Origin: JAIBJN01 sp963842305
GTDB lineage: Bacteria; Actinomycetota; Thermoleophilia; Gaiellales; Gaiellaceae
Assembly: GCA_963842305.1 (NCBI GenBank)
Contig: CAWJFW010000002.1
Location: forward strand, 992,001 to 1,056,000
Direction: 5' to 3'
Length of the DNA: 64,000 bases
Part shown: one piece after another, positions 30,788-39,214 of the stretch
How the letters are laid out: every line of letters begins with the position of its first letter
How positions within the stretch are numbered: the first letter of the stretch is position 1
Made by a program: the position numbers and the translations under genes
The notes under the pieces: generated by a model
What the model was told of the DNA's origin: nothing
Databases searched by the model: none
Seen by the model: the letters and a program-made list of their open reading frames with translations, nothing else

Positions 30788-31777
30788 CTATTCGGCGCGC
30801 AGATAGAGGCGCAGCTCGGGGGCGACCGACTGAAGCTCCCGCAGGGCCCGGGACTCGAGCTGGCGGACGCGCTCGCGCGTGACTCCGAGCTCCGTCCCGA
30901 CCTCTTCGAGCGTCTTCGGGACCTGGCCGTTGAGGCCGAAGCGAAGCTCGAGCACGTGGCGCATGCGCTCGTTCAGGGAGCCGAGCGCCTCCTGCAGTTC
31001 GACGCCCCGCAGAAGCTCGGCGAGAGCCGCATCGGGCTGCTCGGAATGCTCGTCCTCGATCATGTCGCCGTACATCGAGTCGCCGTCACCGACCGGCGTC
31101 TCCAGGCTGACCGGATCCTCGACGAGGTCGAACAGCTCGTTGACGCGCTTCACGTCGATCCCGCTCTCGGCGGCGATCTCCTCGGGCAGCGGGTCGCGGT
31201 TCAGCTTCTGGGTGAGGATGCGGCGGGCGCGCATGACGCGCCGCACCTGGTCGACGACGTGGACGGGAAGTCGGATCGTCCGTCCCTGATCGGCGATCGC
31301 GCGGGTGACCGCCTGCCGGATCCACCAGGTGGCGTAGGTGGAGAGCTTGAAGCCCAGCTTGTAGTCGAATTTCTCCACCGCGCGAATGAGGCCCAGGTTG
31401 CCCTCCTGGATGAGGTCCAGGAGCGGGACACCGGAGTTCACGTAGTTTCGCGTGATCGACATCACGAGCCTGAGGTTGCACTCGATCAGGCGGCGCTTGG
31501 CCCATTCGTCACCCTCGTCCTTGCGACGGGCGAGCTCGCGCTCCTCGGCCGGCGTGAGGAGCGGTCCGTCGCCGATCTGGCGCACGTAGAGCTTGAGCGG
31601 GTCCTGCGTTGGCGCAGGCGCCTCGGGCACGACTTCGACCTCGTCCTCTTCGTCCTCGTCGACCGCCGCATCGGCTTCGGCATCCGGCTCGATCGGAGCG
31701 GGGACGAGCTCGAGCTTGGGCTCGTCGGTCCCGGCGTGCTCAGGCTCGTTCGGGAGTTCCGCAGGCAAGTGCTCCAC
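30788..31777 (-). CDS. RNA polymerase sigma factor, RpoD/SigA family (paralogue 2)
   Basis: A 329-aa sigma-70 factor. The acidic N-terminus (about 55 residues, Glu/Asp/Pro-rich) leads to DPLKLYVRQIGDGPLLTPAEE (region 1.2), ECNLRLVMSITRNYVNSGVPLLDLIQEGNLGLIRAVEKF (region 2.1-2.2), FKLSTYATWWIRQAVTRAIA (2.4) and KTLEEVGTELGVTRERVRQLE (4.2). It is closer to canonical SigA than paralogue 1. The start is GTG at 31777, divergent from the glutaminase gene; no convincing promoter is seen in 31778-31956. Confidence 0.92.
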   Translation of the reverse strand: MEHLPAELPNEPEHAGTDEPKLELVPAPIEPDAEADAAVDEDEEDEVEVVPEAPAPTQDPLKLYVRQIGDGPLLTPAEERELARRKDEGDEWAKRRLIECNLRLVMSITRNYVNSGVPLLDLIQEGNLGLIRAVEKFDYKLGFKLSTYATWWIRQAVTRAIADQGRTIRLPVHVVDQVRRVMRARRILTQKLNRDPLPEEIAAESGIDVKRVNELFDLVEDPVSLETPVGDGDSMYGDMIEDEHSEQPDAALAELLRGVELQEALGSLNERMRHVLELRFGLNGQVPKTLEEVGTELGVTRERVRQLESRALRELQSVAPELRLYLRAE

Positions 31778-31956
31778 GCCACCCGTATCGGCGGGGTGAG
31801 TTGGCGGCTTGAGCGAACACCACCGGTTAGGGGGATGAACGGCGTCGTCCCGGGCGCCGACGTTGCTAGTGTCTGTTCAAGCGGCGCCACGTGGCCCATG
31901 CGGCCGCTGCGGGCTACGGGTCGTCCGAGGATCCACCTAGGATCGGTGAGCGAGCG

Positions 31957-32766
31957 TTGTGCGGAATCGCGGGATATAGCCTGAACGTCGGGTCATGCGT
32001 CGAGCAGACCCTGGCGACGCAGACGCTTCTGGCAGCGATCGCCGAGCGCGGCTCCGACGCAGTCGGGTACGCATACCGCGGCCCGGGACTTCCGATCGTG
32101 GTGCACAAGCAGCGGGGCGGCGCGAGCGCGCTCCTCGACCGGCTCGAAGTGCCGGGAGAGGCCCGCCAGGCGCTCGTGCACGTGCGCGACTACACGAAGG
32201 GTCACCCCAGTCTCATCGCCAACAACCACCCGATCCGGCACGGAGCCGTGGTCGGCGTGCACAACGGCATCATCACCAACGACGAGGAGATCCTGAGCGG
32301 CCACGGCTTCGAGCGCGCCGAGCCGGGCATGACGGTCGACTCCGAGGCGATCTTCGCGCTCGCCGACGAGGCGTCGAGCGCGCCCAGTCCCCTCGAGGAG
32401 CTGCACGGCTCCATGGCGGCGGCCTGGTTCGACGAGCGGGACGCGGAGACCCTCTTCCTCGCCCGCGGCACCGGCCGACCGCTGTGGGTCGGAGAGGGCG
32501 ACCGCGAGCTCTTCTTCGCCTCGACTCGCAAGGCGCTCGACCTGGTGGAGCGTTACGCCGGCGTCCGCCTGCGCAAGCGGGAGCTCGGCGAGGGGGCGCT
32601 CCTCGCGATCACGGACGGCGGCGTGCGGGGGGCAGAGTCCTTCGAGCCCGATCGGAGCTTCGTCGAGGACTCCCCCCTTCCCCCGGTGCGGGCGCCCGAG
32701 GAAGCACGATCGTGTCTGGCCCGCCTGGCTGCAATCGCCACGGCCACGACGGCTCCGGCCCGCTAG
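31957..32766 (+). CDS. Class II glutamine amidotransferase domain protein
   Basis: A 269-aa N-terminal-nucleophile glutaminase. TTG at 31957 is chosen because it places Cys at position 2 (CGIAGY), the obligatory free N-terminal nucleophile. Family features: ERGSDAVGYAYRG, VHVRDYTKGHPSLIANNHPI, VVGVHNGIITNDEE and DSEAIFALADE. The protein ends after the glutaminase domain, with no synthetase or isomerase partner domain, so the ammonia acceptor is unknown. TAGGAT at 31938 is a possible -10. It converges with the HNH-repeat gene with a 4-bp overlap. Confidence 0.82.
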   Translation: MCGIAGYSLNVGSCVEQTLATQTLLAAIAERGSDAVGYAYRGPGLPIVVHKQRGGASALLDRLEVPGEARQALVHVRDYTKGHPSLIANNHPIRHGAVVGVHNGIITNDEEILSGHGFERAEPGMTVDSEAIFALADEASSAPSPLEELHGSMAAAWFDERDAETLFLARGTGRPLWVGEGDRELFFASTRKALDLVERYAGVRLRKRELGEGALLAITDGGVRGAESFEPDRSFVEDSPLPPVRAPEEARSCLARLAAIATATTAPAR

Positions 32767-33341
32767 CTCTCCCTCTCCAGCTGCTTGCTCACCGCGGCGC
32801 GGAAGGCCGCCCACCCTCCGCGACCCCGGGCGAAGAGGCGATACACCTGCCACTCCGAGAGCAGCTCGGGCCGGCCCGCGCGCGCCGCTCTCCAGTCGGA
32901 GAAGGTTGGCGCCCGGCCGAGCTCGCGCGCGACGTCCACTCCCTCTTTCAGGGCCCGCCCCCGTCGCTCTCGGCGTCGAGGGACGGCGAACCCAGCCTCC
33001 CGCAGCGCGTTCGACAGCGACCCGAACCGGTGCCAGTAGAGCGACTTCGACGGGAGCCGGGCGCGGCGCTCGTCGAGGTCGCGACCGGTCGGCACCCTCC
33101 CCAGCTCGGCACCGAGGGCTCGGAGCTGGCCGAGGAGCTCAGCTCTCGTCGCGAAGCGGCGCGGGACGAGGCCCGCCTTACGCTTTGCCGCGTTCCAGCT
33201 GCCGAAGCGTCCGACCACGGTCTGCGGATGGACGTGCACGCGGGGGTCGCCGGAGAACTCGCGCATCGTCGGGGAGCGTCCGAGCCTCGTTGCACAGGCC
33301 GTGAGCTCGTCGAGAATCCGGGCGTCGGAATAGCGTGGCAC
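32763..33341 (-). CDS. Protein of three HNH-endonuclease-associated repeats
   Basis: A 192-aa basic protein built from three ~55-residue repeats of the HNH_repeat type: LDELTACATRLGRSPTMREF...RFGSWNAAKRKAGL, LGQLRALGAELGRVPTGRDL...RFGSLSNALREAGF, and KEGVDVARELGRAPTFSDW. These are helical DNA-binding modules usually attached to homing or HNH nucleases. No nuclease domain is present, so it is probably a stand-alone DNA-binding protein. The start is GTG at 33341 with GAGGAAAG upstream. Confidence 0.72.
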   Translation of the reverse strand: MPRYSDARILDELTACATRLGRSPTMREFSGDPRVHVHPQTVVGRFGSWNAAKRKAGLVPRRFATRAELLGQLRALGAELGRVPTGRDLDERRARLPSKSLYWHRFGSLSNALREAGFAVPRRRERRGRALKEGVDVARELGRAPTFSDWRAARAGRPELLSEWQVYRLFARGRGGWAAFRAAVSKQLERES

Positions 33342-33399
33342 GCGCTTTCCTCGCGCTCAGTGTAGGCGCGAGCAGGTTCGACGTTCCGCAAGTGCCGGG

Positions 33400-36159
33400 C
33401 TAGGAAGCCTCGGCAAGCGGCGAGGGCGCCGGATGTTTGCGGCTCTCCTCTCGGCCGAGAAGGCGCTCGAGGGCCCCCACGCACCGCGGGCAGAACTGGC
33501 TGCCCCCGCCGCGGCGAAGCTCCTCGAGGGCCTCTGCGGCCGGCCGGGCGGCTCGATAGATGCGGTTGGTCAGCATCGAGTCCAGGGCGTCGGCGACATG
33601 GATGATCCGCGCGCCGAGGGGGATCTCTTCGCCGGCCAGCCCGAGCGGGTACCCGGCGCCGTCCCAGCGCTCGTGATGGTGCCGGATCGCCGGCACTGCG
33701 TCGTCGAGGAAGCCGAGGCGATCGATGATGCGCGCGCCCTCGTCGGCATGTCGCTGCATCAGCGACCATTCGTCGCTCGAGAGCGTCGAAGGCTTGAGCA
33801 GGACCGCATCCGGGATGGCGAGCTTGCCGATGTCGTGGAAGAGGGCCGCCTGACCGAGCAGGTCGAGCTCGGCATGCGAGAGCCCCAGCTCACGTCCAAT
33901 GGCGAGTGCGAGCTGCTGGACTCGGCGCGAATGCCCGGCCGTGTACGCGTCCCGGGCATCGACGGTTGCGGAGAGGCTCTCCATCGCTGCGGTCGAGCGC
34001 TCCTTGAGCAGCCGGTTCGCCTGCTCGAGCGAGACGTTCTGGCTGCGGATCGTCTCAGCGGCCTCACGGAGCTTCTTCGTGGATTTCTCCGTGTGTCCGA
34101 GATATGCGGCCATGGTCTTCCGCATGAGGAGCAGGGGAAGGGCGAAGACGGCGAGCCCGTAGAGACCGATCGCTTCGTACGCGAGCGCGATCGCCGCGGC
34201 CACGGCGCCGAAGGCGACGTAGTGCGGGAGAAGCCAGGAGAAGCGCTCGTTCCACAGGCGGCGCCAGCTGTCGTGGCCCTCGAGCGCCATCGCGCCGCTC
34301 AGAAGACCCGTGTTCACGACGAAGTACACCCCGCCGGCGACGAGCCCGGCCGCGGCCGTCACGAGCCTCTCGAAGCCGTCAGAGCCGCCCATGTCGAAGA
34401 CGGCGGCCGCCGCCAGGCTCGCGAACGAGAGCGCGCCGATGTTGAAGAGGAGCTGGTAGATCGGTGTGCGCCTCGAGCTCCACTCCACGGCCGCGGTCGC
34501 GACCGCCAGCGGCAGCGCCGCTTTCGGCCCGGCGATGGCCGCTCCCGCGAGCGCGCCGACCGCGCTGACCGAAATCGATCCTCCGTCAAGCTCGAGGGCA
34601 AGCGCCTGGCCGATCGCGACGAGCGCAAGGACTGCGACCAGACCGATGATGTCGGTGGGCGCTCCCAGCGCGAACCCGAGCGCGCCCGCTGCGATGCCGC
34701 CCACGCTGACTGCCACAACGAGGAGGGCGAGGCTGCGCGACAGCGCGACGAATCGGGGTCCCGCCTGCGTATTGGGACGCTGCTGTTGCGTGCTCTCGAG
34801 CTCGACGGCGGCATCCAGCGGCAGCTCGGGGTGGCCGGCGATGTCCGTGGCGGGTCTCGAGTAGAGCGTGTCGTCGGGCACGGCCGCGAGGCGGACCTTG
34901 CGGCCGGGAGGAGCGAGGACGGCGTCGGAGCTCGCGCGCAGGACGCGATTCCTGCCCTGGAGCTTGGCGCGGTAGACGGCGAGGTCGGCCTGGTGGACCA
35001 GCTCGTTGGCGTCCGTTCCGTCAGCGGGAAACGCTGCGATGCCGAAGGACACCGTGGCTCTGATCGGCTCGCTCGACGTCTCGACCGCGAACCGTTCCTC
35101 GGCGACCGCCCGGCGAATCCGCTCGGCGATCGCGAAAGCCTCCTGTGGCGTCGTCTCCGGGAGGATGATCGCGAACTCCTCCCCGCCGAACCGCGCCGGG
35201 ATGTCCGAGTGTCGCAGGTGCCGCTGGAAGACGGTGGCGATCCCGTGCAGGACGGCGTCGCCGGCGAGGTGCCCGTACGCGTTGTTGATGTCGCGGAGCA
35301 GGTCGAGGTCGGCCATGATCAGCGCGAGCGGCGTCTCGGAGCGGCGCGCGCGCTCGAGCTCCTCCCTGAGCGCGCTTGCGAAGTGGCGGGCGTTGAAGAG
35401 CCCCGTCTTCACGTCGAGCCGAGCCTCCTGCTGCAGCGCCGGCACGCTCAGCGAGCGGTGCACGAGGATGAGGGGCGCGACGGCCATCGGCAGGAGGAGC
35501 GGGTTCCAATCCCAGAGCCCGGCGAACGCGACGCCGAGCAGGGCGAGGACGAAGTCGGTCGAGAGGCTTTCCACCGAGAAGAGGCCGGTGCCGCGGAACG
35601 AGTGCCCGCGCGCGAAGTGCAGCATCGTCGCGAGCACCGCGTGGTTCAGGGAGACGAAGACGACCGAGGCCACGAGGCCGGAGAGCGCGAACTCGAGGTT
35701 CGGCCCCAGCCCGGCGCTTCGCACCAGCTCGACTGCGCCCCACGCCGCGAGCCCGTTGAGCGTGTGGTTGGCGATGTTGAACGCCTGGATGTACCAGGCG
35801 TAGCGAATCTTCAGCCACTCGGGGATCCCGTAGACGACGCCGAGGAGCGCGATCAGCTCGGGCGGAAGAAGCAGGACGCCCGGGATGAGGAAGACGATCG
35901 TCGTGTGGTAGCTCTGGTCGCGCGGTGTCCGCACGACGAAGAGCTGCGCGATCGCGGCACACGTCGAGAGGACGAGAAACGTCGTCCAGCCGTCTGTCCC
36001 CAGGGACAAATGGGCGAAGGGCAGCGCCGCGGCGGCGGCCGCGAGCGCGCCGATCCCGTAGAGGAACGCTTTGGCGCGCGGCGGTAGGGTGATCGGCTCC
36101 GAGCGCTCGGGCTCCGTCGGCAAGGGCGCGCCGGGGATGTCGCTCGGGACCGTGCTCAT
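33400..36159 (-). CDS. Membrane GGDEF and HD-GYP protein (c-di-GMP cyclase plus phosphodiesterase)
   Basis: A 919-aa membrane protein with order TM bundle (~30-240), GGDEF (~250-405), second TM bundle (~455-690), coiled linker, HD-GYP (~725-895). The cyclase site reads RFGGEEFAIILPE, an active-type GGEEF. The phosphodiesterase shows AGHSRRVQQLA, ALFHDIGKLAIPD, IRHHHERWDGAGYPLGLAGEEIP and ARIIHVADALDSM, all HD-GYP hallmarks with HD and GYP intact. It could both make and degrade c-di-GMP at the membrane. The C-terminus carries CPRC. ATG at 36159 is preferred; ATG at 36192 is upstream. Confidence 0.88.
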   Translation of the reverse strand: MSTVPSDIPGAPLPTEPERSEPITLPPRAKAFLYGIGALAAAAAALPFAHLSLGTDGWTTFLVLSTCAAIAQLFVVRTPRDQSYHTTIVFLIPGVLLLPPELIALLGVVYGIPEWLKIRYAWYIQAFNIANHTLNGLAAWGAVELVRSAGLGPNLEFALSGLVASVVFVSLNHAVLATMLHFARGHSFRGTGLFSVESLSTDFVLALLGVAFAGLWDWNPLLLPMAVAPLILVHRSLSVPALQQEARLDVKTGLFNARHFASALREELERARRSETPLALIMADLDLLRDINNAYGHLAGDAVLHGIATVFQRHLRHSDIPARFGGEEFAIILPETTPQEAFAIAERIRRAVAEERFAVETSSEPIRATVSFGIAAFPADGTDANELVHQADLAVYRAKLQGRNRVLRASSDAVLAPPGRKVRLAAVPDDTLYSRPATDIAGHPELPLDAAVELESTQQQRPNTQAGPRFVALSRSLALLVVAVSVGGIAAGALGFALGAPTDIIGLVAVLALVAIGQALALELDGGSISVSAVGALAGAAIAGPKAALPLAVATAAVEWSSRRTPIYQLLFNIGALSFASLAAAAVFDMGGSDGFERLVTAAAGLVAGGVYFVVNTGLLSGAMALEGHDSWRRLWNERFSWLLPHYVAFGAVAAAIALAYEAIGLYGLAVFALPLLLMRKTMAAYLGHTEKSTKKLREAAETIRSQNVSLEQANRLLKERSTAAMESLSATVDARDAYTAGHSRRVQQLALAIGRELGLSHAELDLLGQAALFHDIGKLAIPDAVLLKPSTLSSDEWSLMQRHADEGARIIDRLGFLDDAVPAIRHHHERWDGAGYPLGLAGEEIPLGARIIHVADALDSMLTNRIYRAARPAAEALEELRRGGGSQFCPRCVGALERLLGREESRKHPAPSPLAEAS

Positions 36160-36251
36160 CGCCCCTGATCCAGGGAACGGACATTCGCCCACGGCGACGC
36201 ACGGTTTGGCCGCAGAGCCATGGGCTGAACGTAGGCCCTGCGCCAGGGCAA

Positions 36252-36275
36252 GGCGTCCCCCGTTCGAGGGACGCC
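36252..36275 (-). terminator. Hairpin in the protease-to-GGDEF gap
   Basis: GGCGTCCC (36252-36259) and GGGACGCC (36268-36275) form a perfect 8-bp stem with an 8-nt loop. With the stem at 36295-36323 it makes a tandem pair upstream of the S8 protease stop as read on the minus strand. It therefore lies between the GGDEF start and the protease 3' end. Confidence 0.4.
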
Positions 36276-36294
36276 GCCGGCCTCCCGCAGAGAT

Positions 36295-36323
36295 GAGCCC
36301 CGGGCCTACGCGGTCCGGGGCTC
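36295..36323 (-). terminator. Terminator hairpin of the S8 protease gene
   Basis: GAGCCCCGG (36295-36303) pairs perfectly with CCGGGGCTC (36315-36323) around an 11-nt loop. It begins 20 nt past the protease stop on the minus strand. Confidence 0.55.
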
Positions 36324-36342
36324 GTCGTTGGAGAGGGTAGGG

Positions 36343-38151
36343 CTAGCCGCCGATTCCGAGCTGGCGCAGCTCGGCAGTGCTGATGATCTCGCCGCCGATC
36401 CCAGACTCGCCGTCGGCGTTGTCGGCCCACGAGGCCGAGGCCCACGAGGCGGATGCCCACGAGGCCGAGGCCCAGGACGCGGACGCCCACGAGGCGGATG
36501 CCCACGAGGCCGATGCCCAGGACGCGGACGCCCAAGAGGCGGATGCCCACGAGGCCGAGGCCCAGGACGCGGACGCCCACGAGGCGGATGCCCACGAGGC
36601 CGATGCCCACGAGGCGTCGCTCTCGGCGACGTTAGCCCAGCTGGCGGCGTCGAACGCGGGCCCGGACCCGTCGCCGGCAGGAGCGACGAACACGTTCAGG
36701 GCAGCGTTGGGATTCGGGGGATTGAAGACGGCTGCCGCCGCGGTCGCGTCGACCATGCCGACGCCGAGCGAGCCGAGCGTCGCCCTGGGGGTATCCCGCG
36801 CGGCGACCATGAGCGCGCCCTTCACCTGGTCCGGCGTCCACCCGGGATGCCGGGCCAGGACCTGCGCCGCCGCCGCAGCCACGATCGGAGCGGCGAACGA
36901 CGTCCCGGAGAGCTCCATGCTCGTGTTCGGCCTGACAGCGTCGGGCCGCTCGGTCAGGAGCGTCGCGTTCGGCGGAACCGAGGCGATCAGATGCCGTCCG
37001 GGGGCGGCGATCTCGGGTTTGGCGAAGCCGTCGAGCGTGTAGCCCCAGGCCGACCAGGGAGCGGCGAAGTCGTCGGCCGTTCCGACGGAGCCGTCGGTGT
37101 CGGCGGCGCCGACCGTGATCACGAACGGATCGTTGCCGGGGGCGAACGTGACACCGCTGGCCGAGCCGTCGACAGCGTAGTTCCCAGCAGCGGCCACCAC
37201 CGTGACGCCGTTGAACCAGAGCTTCTCCACGGCCTGGTCGAGCGGATCGAAGAAGACGCTCGCCGGCGCGGCGCTGTGGAGCGAGAAGTTGGCGACCCGG
37301 ATGTTGTAGAGATCCTTGTGGCCGAGGATCCAGTCCGCGGCCGCGATCACGTCGCGGGTCATCGCCATGCCGCGGTCGTCCATCACGTCGATCGAGACGA
37401 GCTTCGAACCTGGCGAGCCGCCGGCACGCGAAGCCCGCTCGCCGGCCGCGAGAGCTGCCACGAACGTTCCGTGGCCGCGGCCGTCGCCGGGCGAGTTCGG
37501 CTGGATCGACGCGAGGTTCACTTCCGCGAGGACGCGTCCGCCGAAGTCCGCCGCGCGGCTGGCCTGGATTCCGGAGTCCACGATCGCAATGGTCGGGGCG
37601 TTCATGGACGCGGGCTCGTCCCAGAGATTCTGGAAGCGAGCCACGTACGGCCAGCGCTGCGTGCTGGCGTAGCCCGACAGGACGACCGGAGCGTCGCTCG
37701 TGATCGCCCTGATGTCAGAACGGCGGGCGAGCCGAAGGATCTGACAGCCGGTGAGCTGCGCGGCGACGCCGCTGACCGCGTGGAAGCGGTCGCGCACGCC
37801 GACGCCGCGGCCCGGGTCGGACTTGCGCGCCGAGTTCACGTCGCCTGCGACCGCGGTGGAGGCTTCGCCGGGCGAGCCCTGGACGATGACGTCGAACGTG
37901 GAGTTCGGGGCGGACTGAACCTGTTCGAGCAGGCCGGGTGAGAGGTACGCCCGAATTCTCATGTCGTGGCTCTTCGAGGACCTCCCTGCGCCGGCCGCCA
38001 TGGGCGCCCCCAGGACGACGGCAGTGAGCACGACGAGCGCGACGGCGCGTGCGCCCTTTCCCCAGAGAGCACTCGAGCGTTCCCCTTTCGAGGGCTTGCC
38101 CCAGAGAGCGCTCGACCGGGTTTCCCCCTTCGACGAGCCATTCAGCCGCAT
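36343..38151 (-). CDS. Secreted subtilisin-like S8 protease with SWASA-repeat tail
   Basis: A ~602-aa exported serine protease. The N-terminus has a tandem SSALWGK motif (TRSSALWGKPSKGERSSALWGK) before a signal segment (AVALVVLTAVVLGAPMAAGAG). The catalytic triad is visible: Asp in TIAIVDSGI, His in GDGRGHGTFVAALAAG, Ser in ELSGTSFAAPIVAAAAA, with the oxyanion Asn region VVAAAGNY. After PNAALNVFVAPAGDG the tail is 12 copies of SWASA plus a final SWADN, ending GEIISTAELRQLGIGG. ATG at 38151 has AGAGGA close upstream; GTG at 38208 is an alternative. Confidence 0.87.
   Translation of the reverse strand: MRLNGSSKGETRSSALWGKPSKGERSSALWGKGARAVALVVLTAVVLGAPMAAGAGRSSKSHDMRIRAYLSPGLLEQVQSAPNSTFDVIVQGSPGEASTAVAGDVNSARKSDPGRGVGVRDRFHAVSGVAAQLTGCQILRLARRSDIRAITSDAPVVLSGYASTQRWPYVARFQNLWDEPASMNAPTIAIVDSGIQASRAADFGGRVLAEVNLASIQPNSPGDGRGHGTFVAALAAGERASRAGGSPGSKLVSIDVMDDRGMAMTRDVIAAADWILGHKDLYNIRVANFSLHSAAPASVFFDPLDQAVEKLWFNGVTVVAAAGNYAVDGSASGVTFAPGNDPFVITVGAADTDGSVGTADDFAAPWSAWGYTLDGFAKPEIAAPGRHLIASVPPNATLLTERPDAVRPNTSMELSGTSFAAPIVAAAAAQVLARHPGWTPDQVKGALMVAARDTPRATLGSLGVGMVDATAAAAVFNPPNPNAALNVFVAPAGDGSGPAFDAASWANVAESDASWASASWASASWASASWASASWASASWASASWASASWASASWASASWASASWASASWASASWADNADGESGIGGEIISTAELRQLGIGG
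36424..36620. repeat. 15-bp tandem repeat encoding SWASA pentapeptides
   Basis: About 12.5 units of 15 bp (plus-strand form GCCCACGAGGC with variants GCCCAGGACGC) run without interruption. Unit variants recur in a higher-order pattern of about five units, showing expansion by duplication of blocks rather than single units. Trp codons recur every 15 nt, 13 in all. Confidence 0.9.
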
Positions 38152-38245
38152 ATTCCTCTTCGCTTCCCTTCTCCGCGCTGGCGCGGACCGCAGATCCAAT
38201 TCCCACACCCGACGCTAGGGACGAACTCTCGGCTGAACCTCCCCT

Positions 38246-38284
38246 GTTCGAGTGAGCGGGGTTCAGATTCACCCGTTCGAGTGA
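38246..38284. repeat. Direct repeat upstream of the S8 protease gene
   Basis: GTTCGAGTGA occurs at 38246-38255 and 38275-38284, 29 bp apart. CTGAAC (38233-38238) and GTTCAG (38261-38266) form an interleaved inverted pair. It lies just upstream of a possible minus-strand -10 TAGCGT (38217-38212), where an activator or repressor would bind. Confidence 0.4.
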
Positions 38285-38327
38285 CCTGGTGCGCTCGAAG
38301 CTTCGCCCTGGGCGCGCCGTTGCCGGT

Positions 38328-38777
38328 TCAGGGGGCCCAGAGCGACCCGAGATAGACCGTCGGATCGCCCGGCTGCCAGCGAGCGAGGAAGCGCTGAATC
38401 GGCGGGTGGAGAGCCAGCCCGGCCAGCTCTTCGACGTCGAACAACCTGTGGTTGCGTACGGCCTCGTCACCCGAGGTCACGGCTTCGAGCGAGCGGTCGC
38501 CGAGACTGCCGGCGAAGATGATGTGGACCACGTGCTTCGGCGCCCAGCCGGGCGGAGAGATCGAGTCGGCGAGCGCGACCGGGCCCTCGAGCGGAAAGTC
38601 GTCCTCGATTCCGACCTCTTCGGCGAGCTCGCGCTTCACGGCCTCGAGGAGGGTTTCCCCGGGGCCCACGCCGCCGCCTGGAAGCAGCCAGTACTCACGG
38701 TCGTGCTTTTCCTGTCGAACGAGGAGGACCCGGCTTTCGCGCCGGAGGATGGCGGACACCCGGATGCGTGGCTCCAT
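38328..38777 (-). CDS. Nudix hydrolase
   Basis: A 149-aa pyrophosphohydrolase. The Nudix box is complete: GGGVGPGETLLEAVKRELAEEVGI, matching GX5EX7REUXEEXGU. The N-terminus is RIRVSAILRRESRVLLVRQEKHDREYWLLPGG. The C-terminus (LALHPPIQRFLARW) resembles ADP-ribose or nucleotide-sugar hydrolases, but the substrate cannot be named. It begins 2 nt after dut on the same strand, so house-cleaning of nucleotides is a fair guess. Confidence 0.88.
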   Translation of the reverse strand: MEPRIRVSAILRRESRVLLVRQEKHDREYWLLPGGGVGPGETLLEAVKRELAEEVGIEDDFPLEGPVALADSISPPGWAPKHVVHIIFAGSLGDRSLEAVTSGDEAVRNHRLFDVEELAGLALHPPIQRFLARWQPGDPTVYLGSLWAP

Positions 38778-38779
38778 GG

Positions 38780-39214
38780 TCAGGTCCGGGAGGAGCCGAA
38801 GCCGCGCACGCCGCGCTCGCTCGCGGGCAGCTCGCCCACCTCGAGGAGTTCGAGCTCGGGAACCGGCAGGACGACGAGCTGTGCGATGCGGTCTCCCGGC
38901 TCGGCGACGAAGGTCTCCTCGCGGTCGGTGTTCAGGAGGATGATCCGGATCTCGCCCCGGTAGCCAGCGTCGATCAACCCCGGTGAGTTGACCACGGCGA
39001 TGCCCTGCCGTGCGGCGAGGCCCGAGCGAGGTTGCACGAAGCCTGCGTAGCCCTCAGGAATCGCAACCGCGAGACCGGTGGGAACCACGGCGCGGTCGCC
39101 GGGAGCGAGCTCCACCCGCTCGCACGTGGCGAGGTCGAGCCCGGCGTCTCCGGCATACGCCCGTCCCGGCAGCGTTGCCTCGTCCCGCAGGCGGACCACG
39201 GAGACCTCGATCAC
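38780..39214 (-). CDS. dut: dUTP pyrophosphatase
   Basis: A trimeric dUTPase (144 aa) that keeps uracil out of DNA and supplies dUMP. The five motifs are present: GDAGLDLATCE, QPRSGLAARQGIAVVNSPG, GLIDAGYRGEIRIIL, GDRIAQLVVLPV and ERGVRGFGSS. GTG at 39214 overlaps the hflX stop (GTGA). Confidence 0.95.
   Translation of the reverse strand: MIEVSVVRLRDEATLPGRAYAGDAGLDLATCERVELAPGDRAVVPTGLAVAIPEGYAGFVQPRSGLAARQGIAVVNSPGLIDAGYRGEIRIILLNTDREETFVAEPGDRIAQLVVLPVPELELLEVGELPASERGVRGFGSSRT

Noticed and set aside
33433..36087. An 884-codon plus-strand frame opposite the GGDEF/HD-GYP gene
   Set aside because: Low-complexity Arg/Glu/Gly composition and no motif; the minus-strand protein has intact catalytic signatures.
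36160..36342. c-di-GMP riboswitch before the GGDEF/HD-GYP gene
   Set aside because: The gap holds only two GC hairpins; no GEMM-type core could be aligned.
36424..36620. CRISPR-like regular repeat
   Set aside because: The 15-bp units have no spacers and lie in frame inside a protease gene; they encode SWASA pentapeptides.
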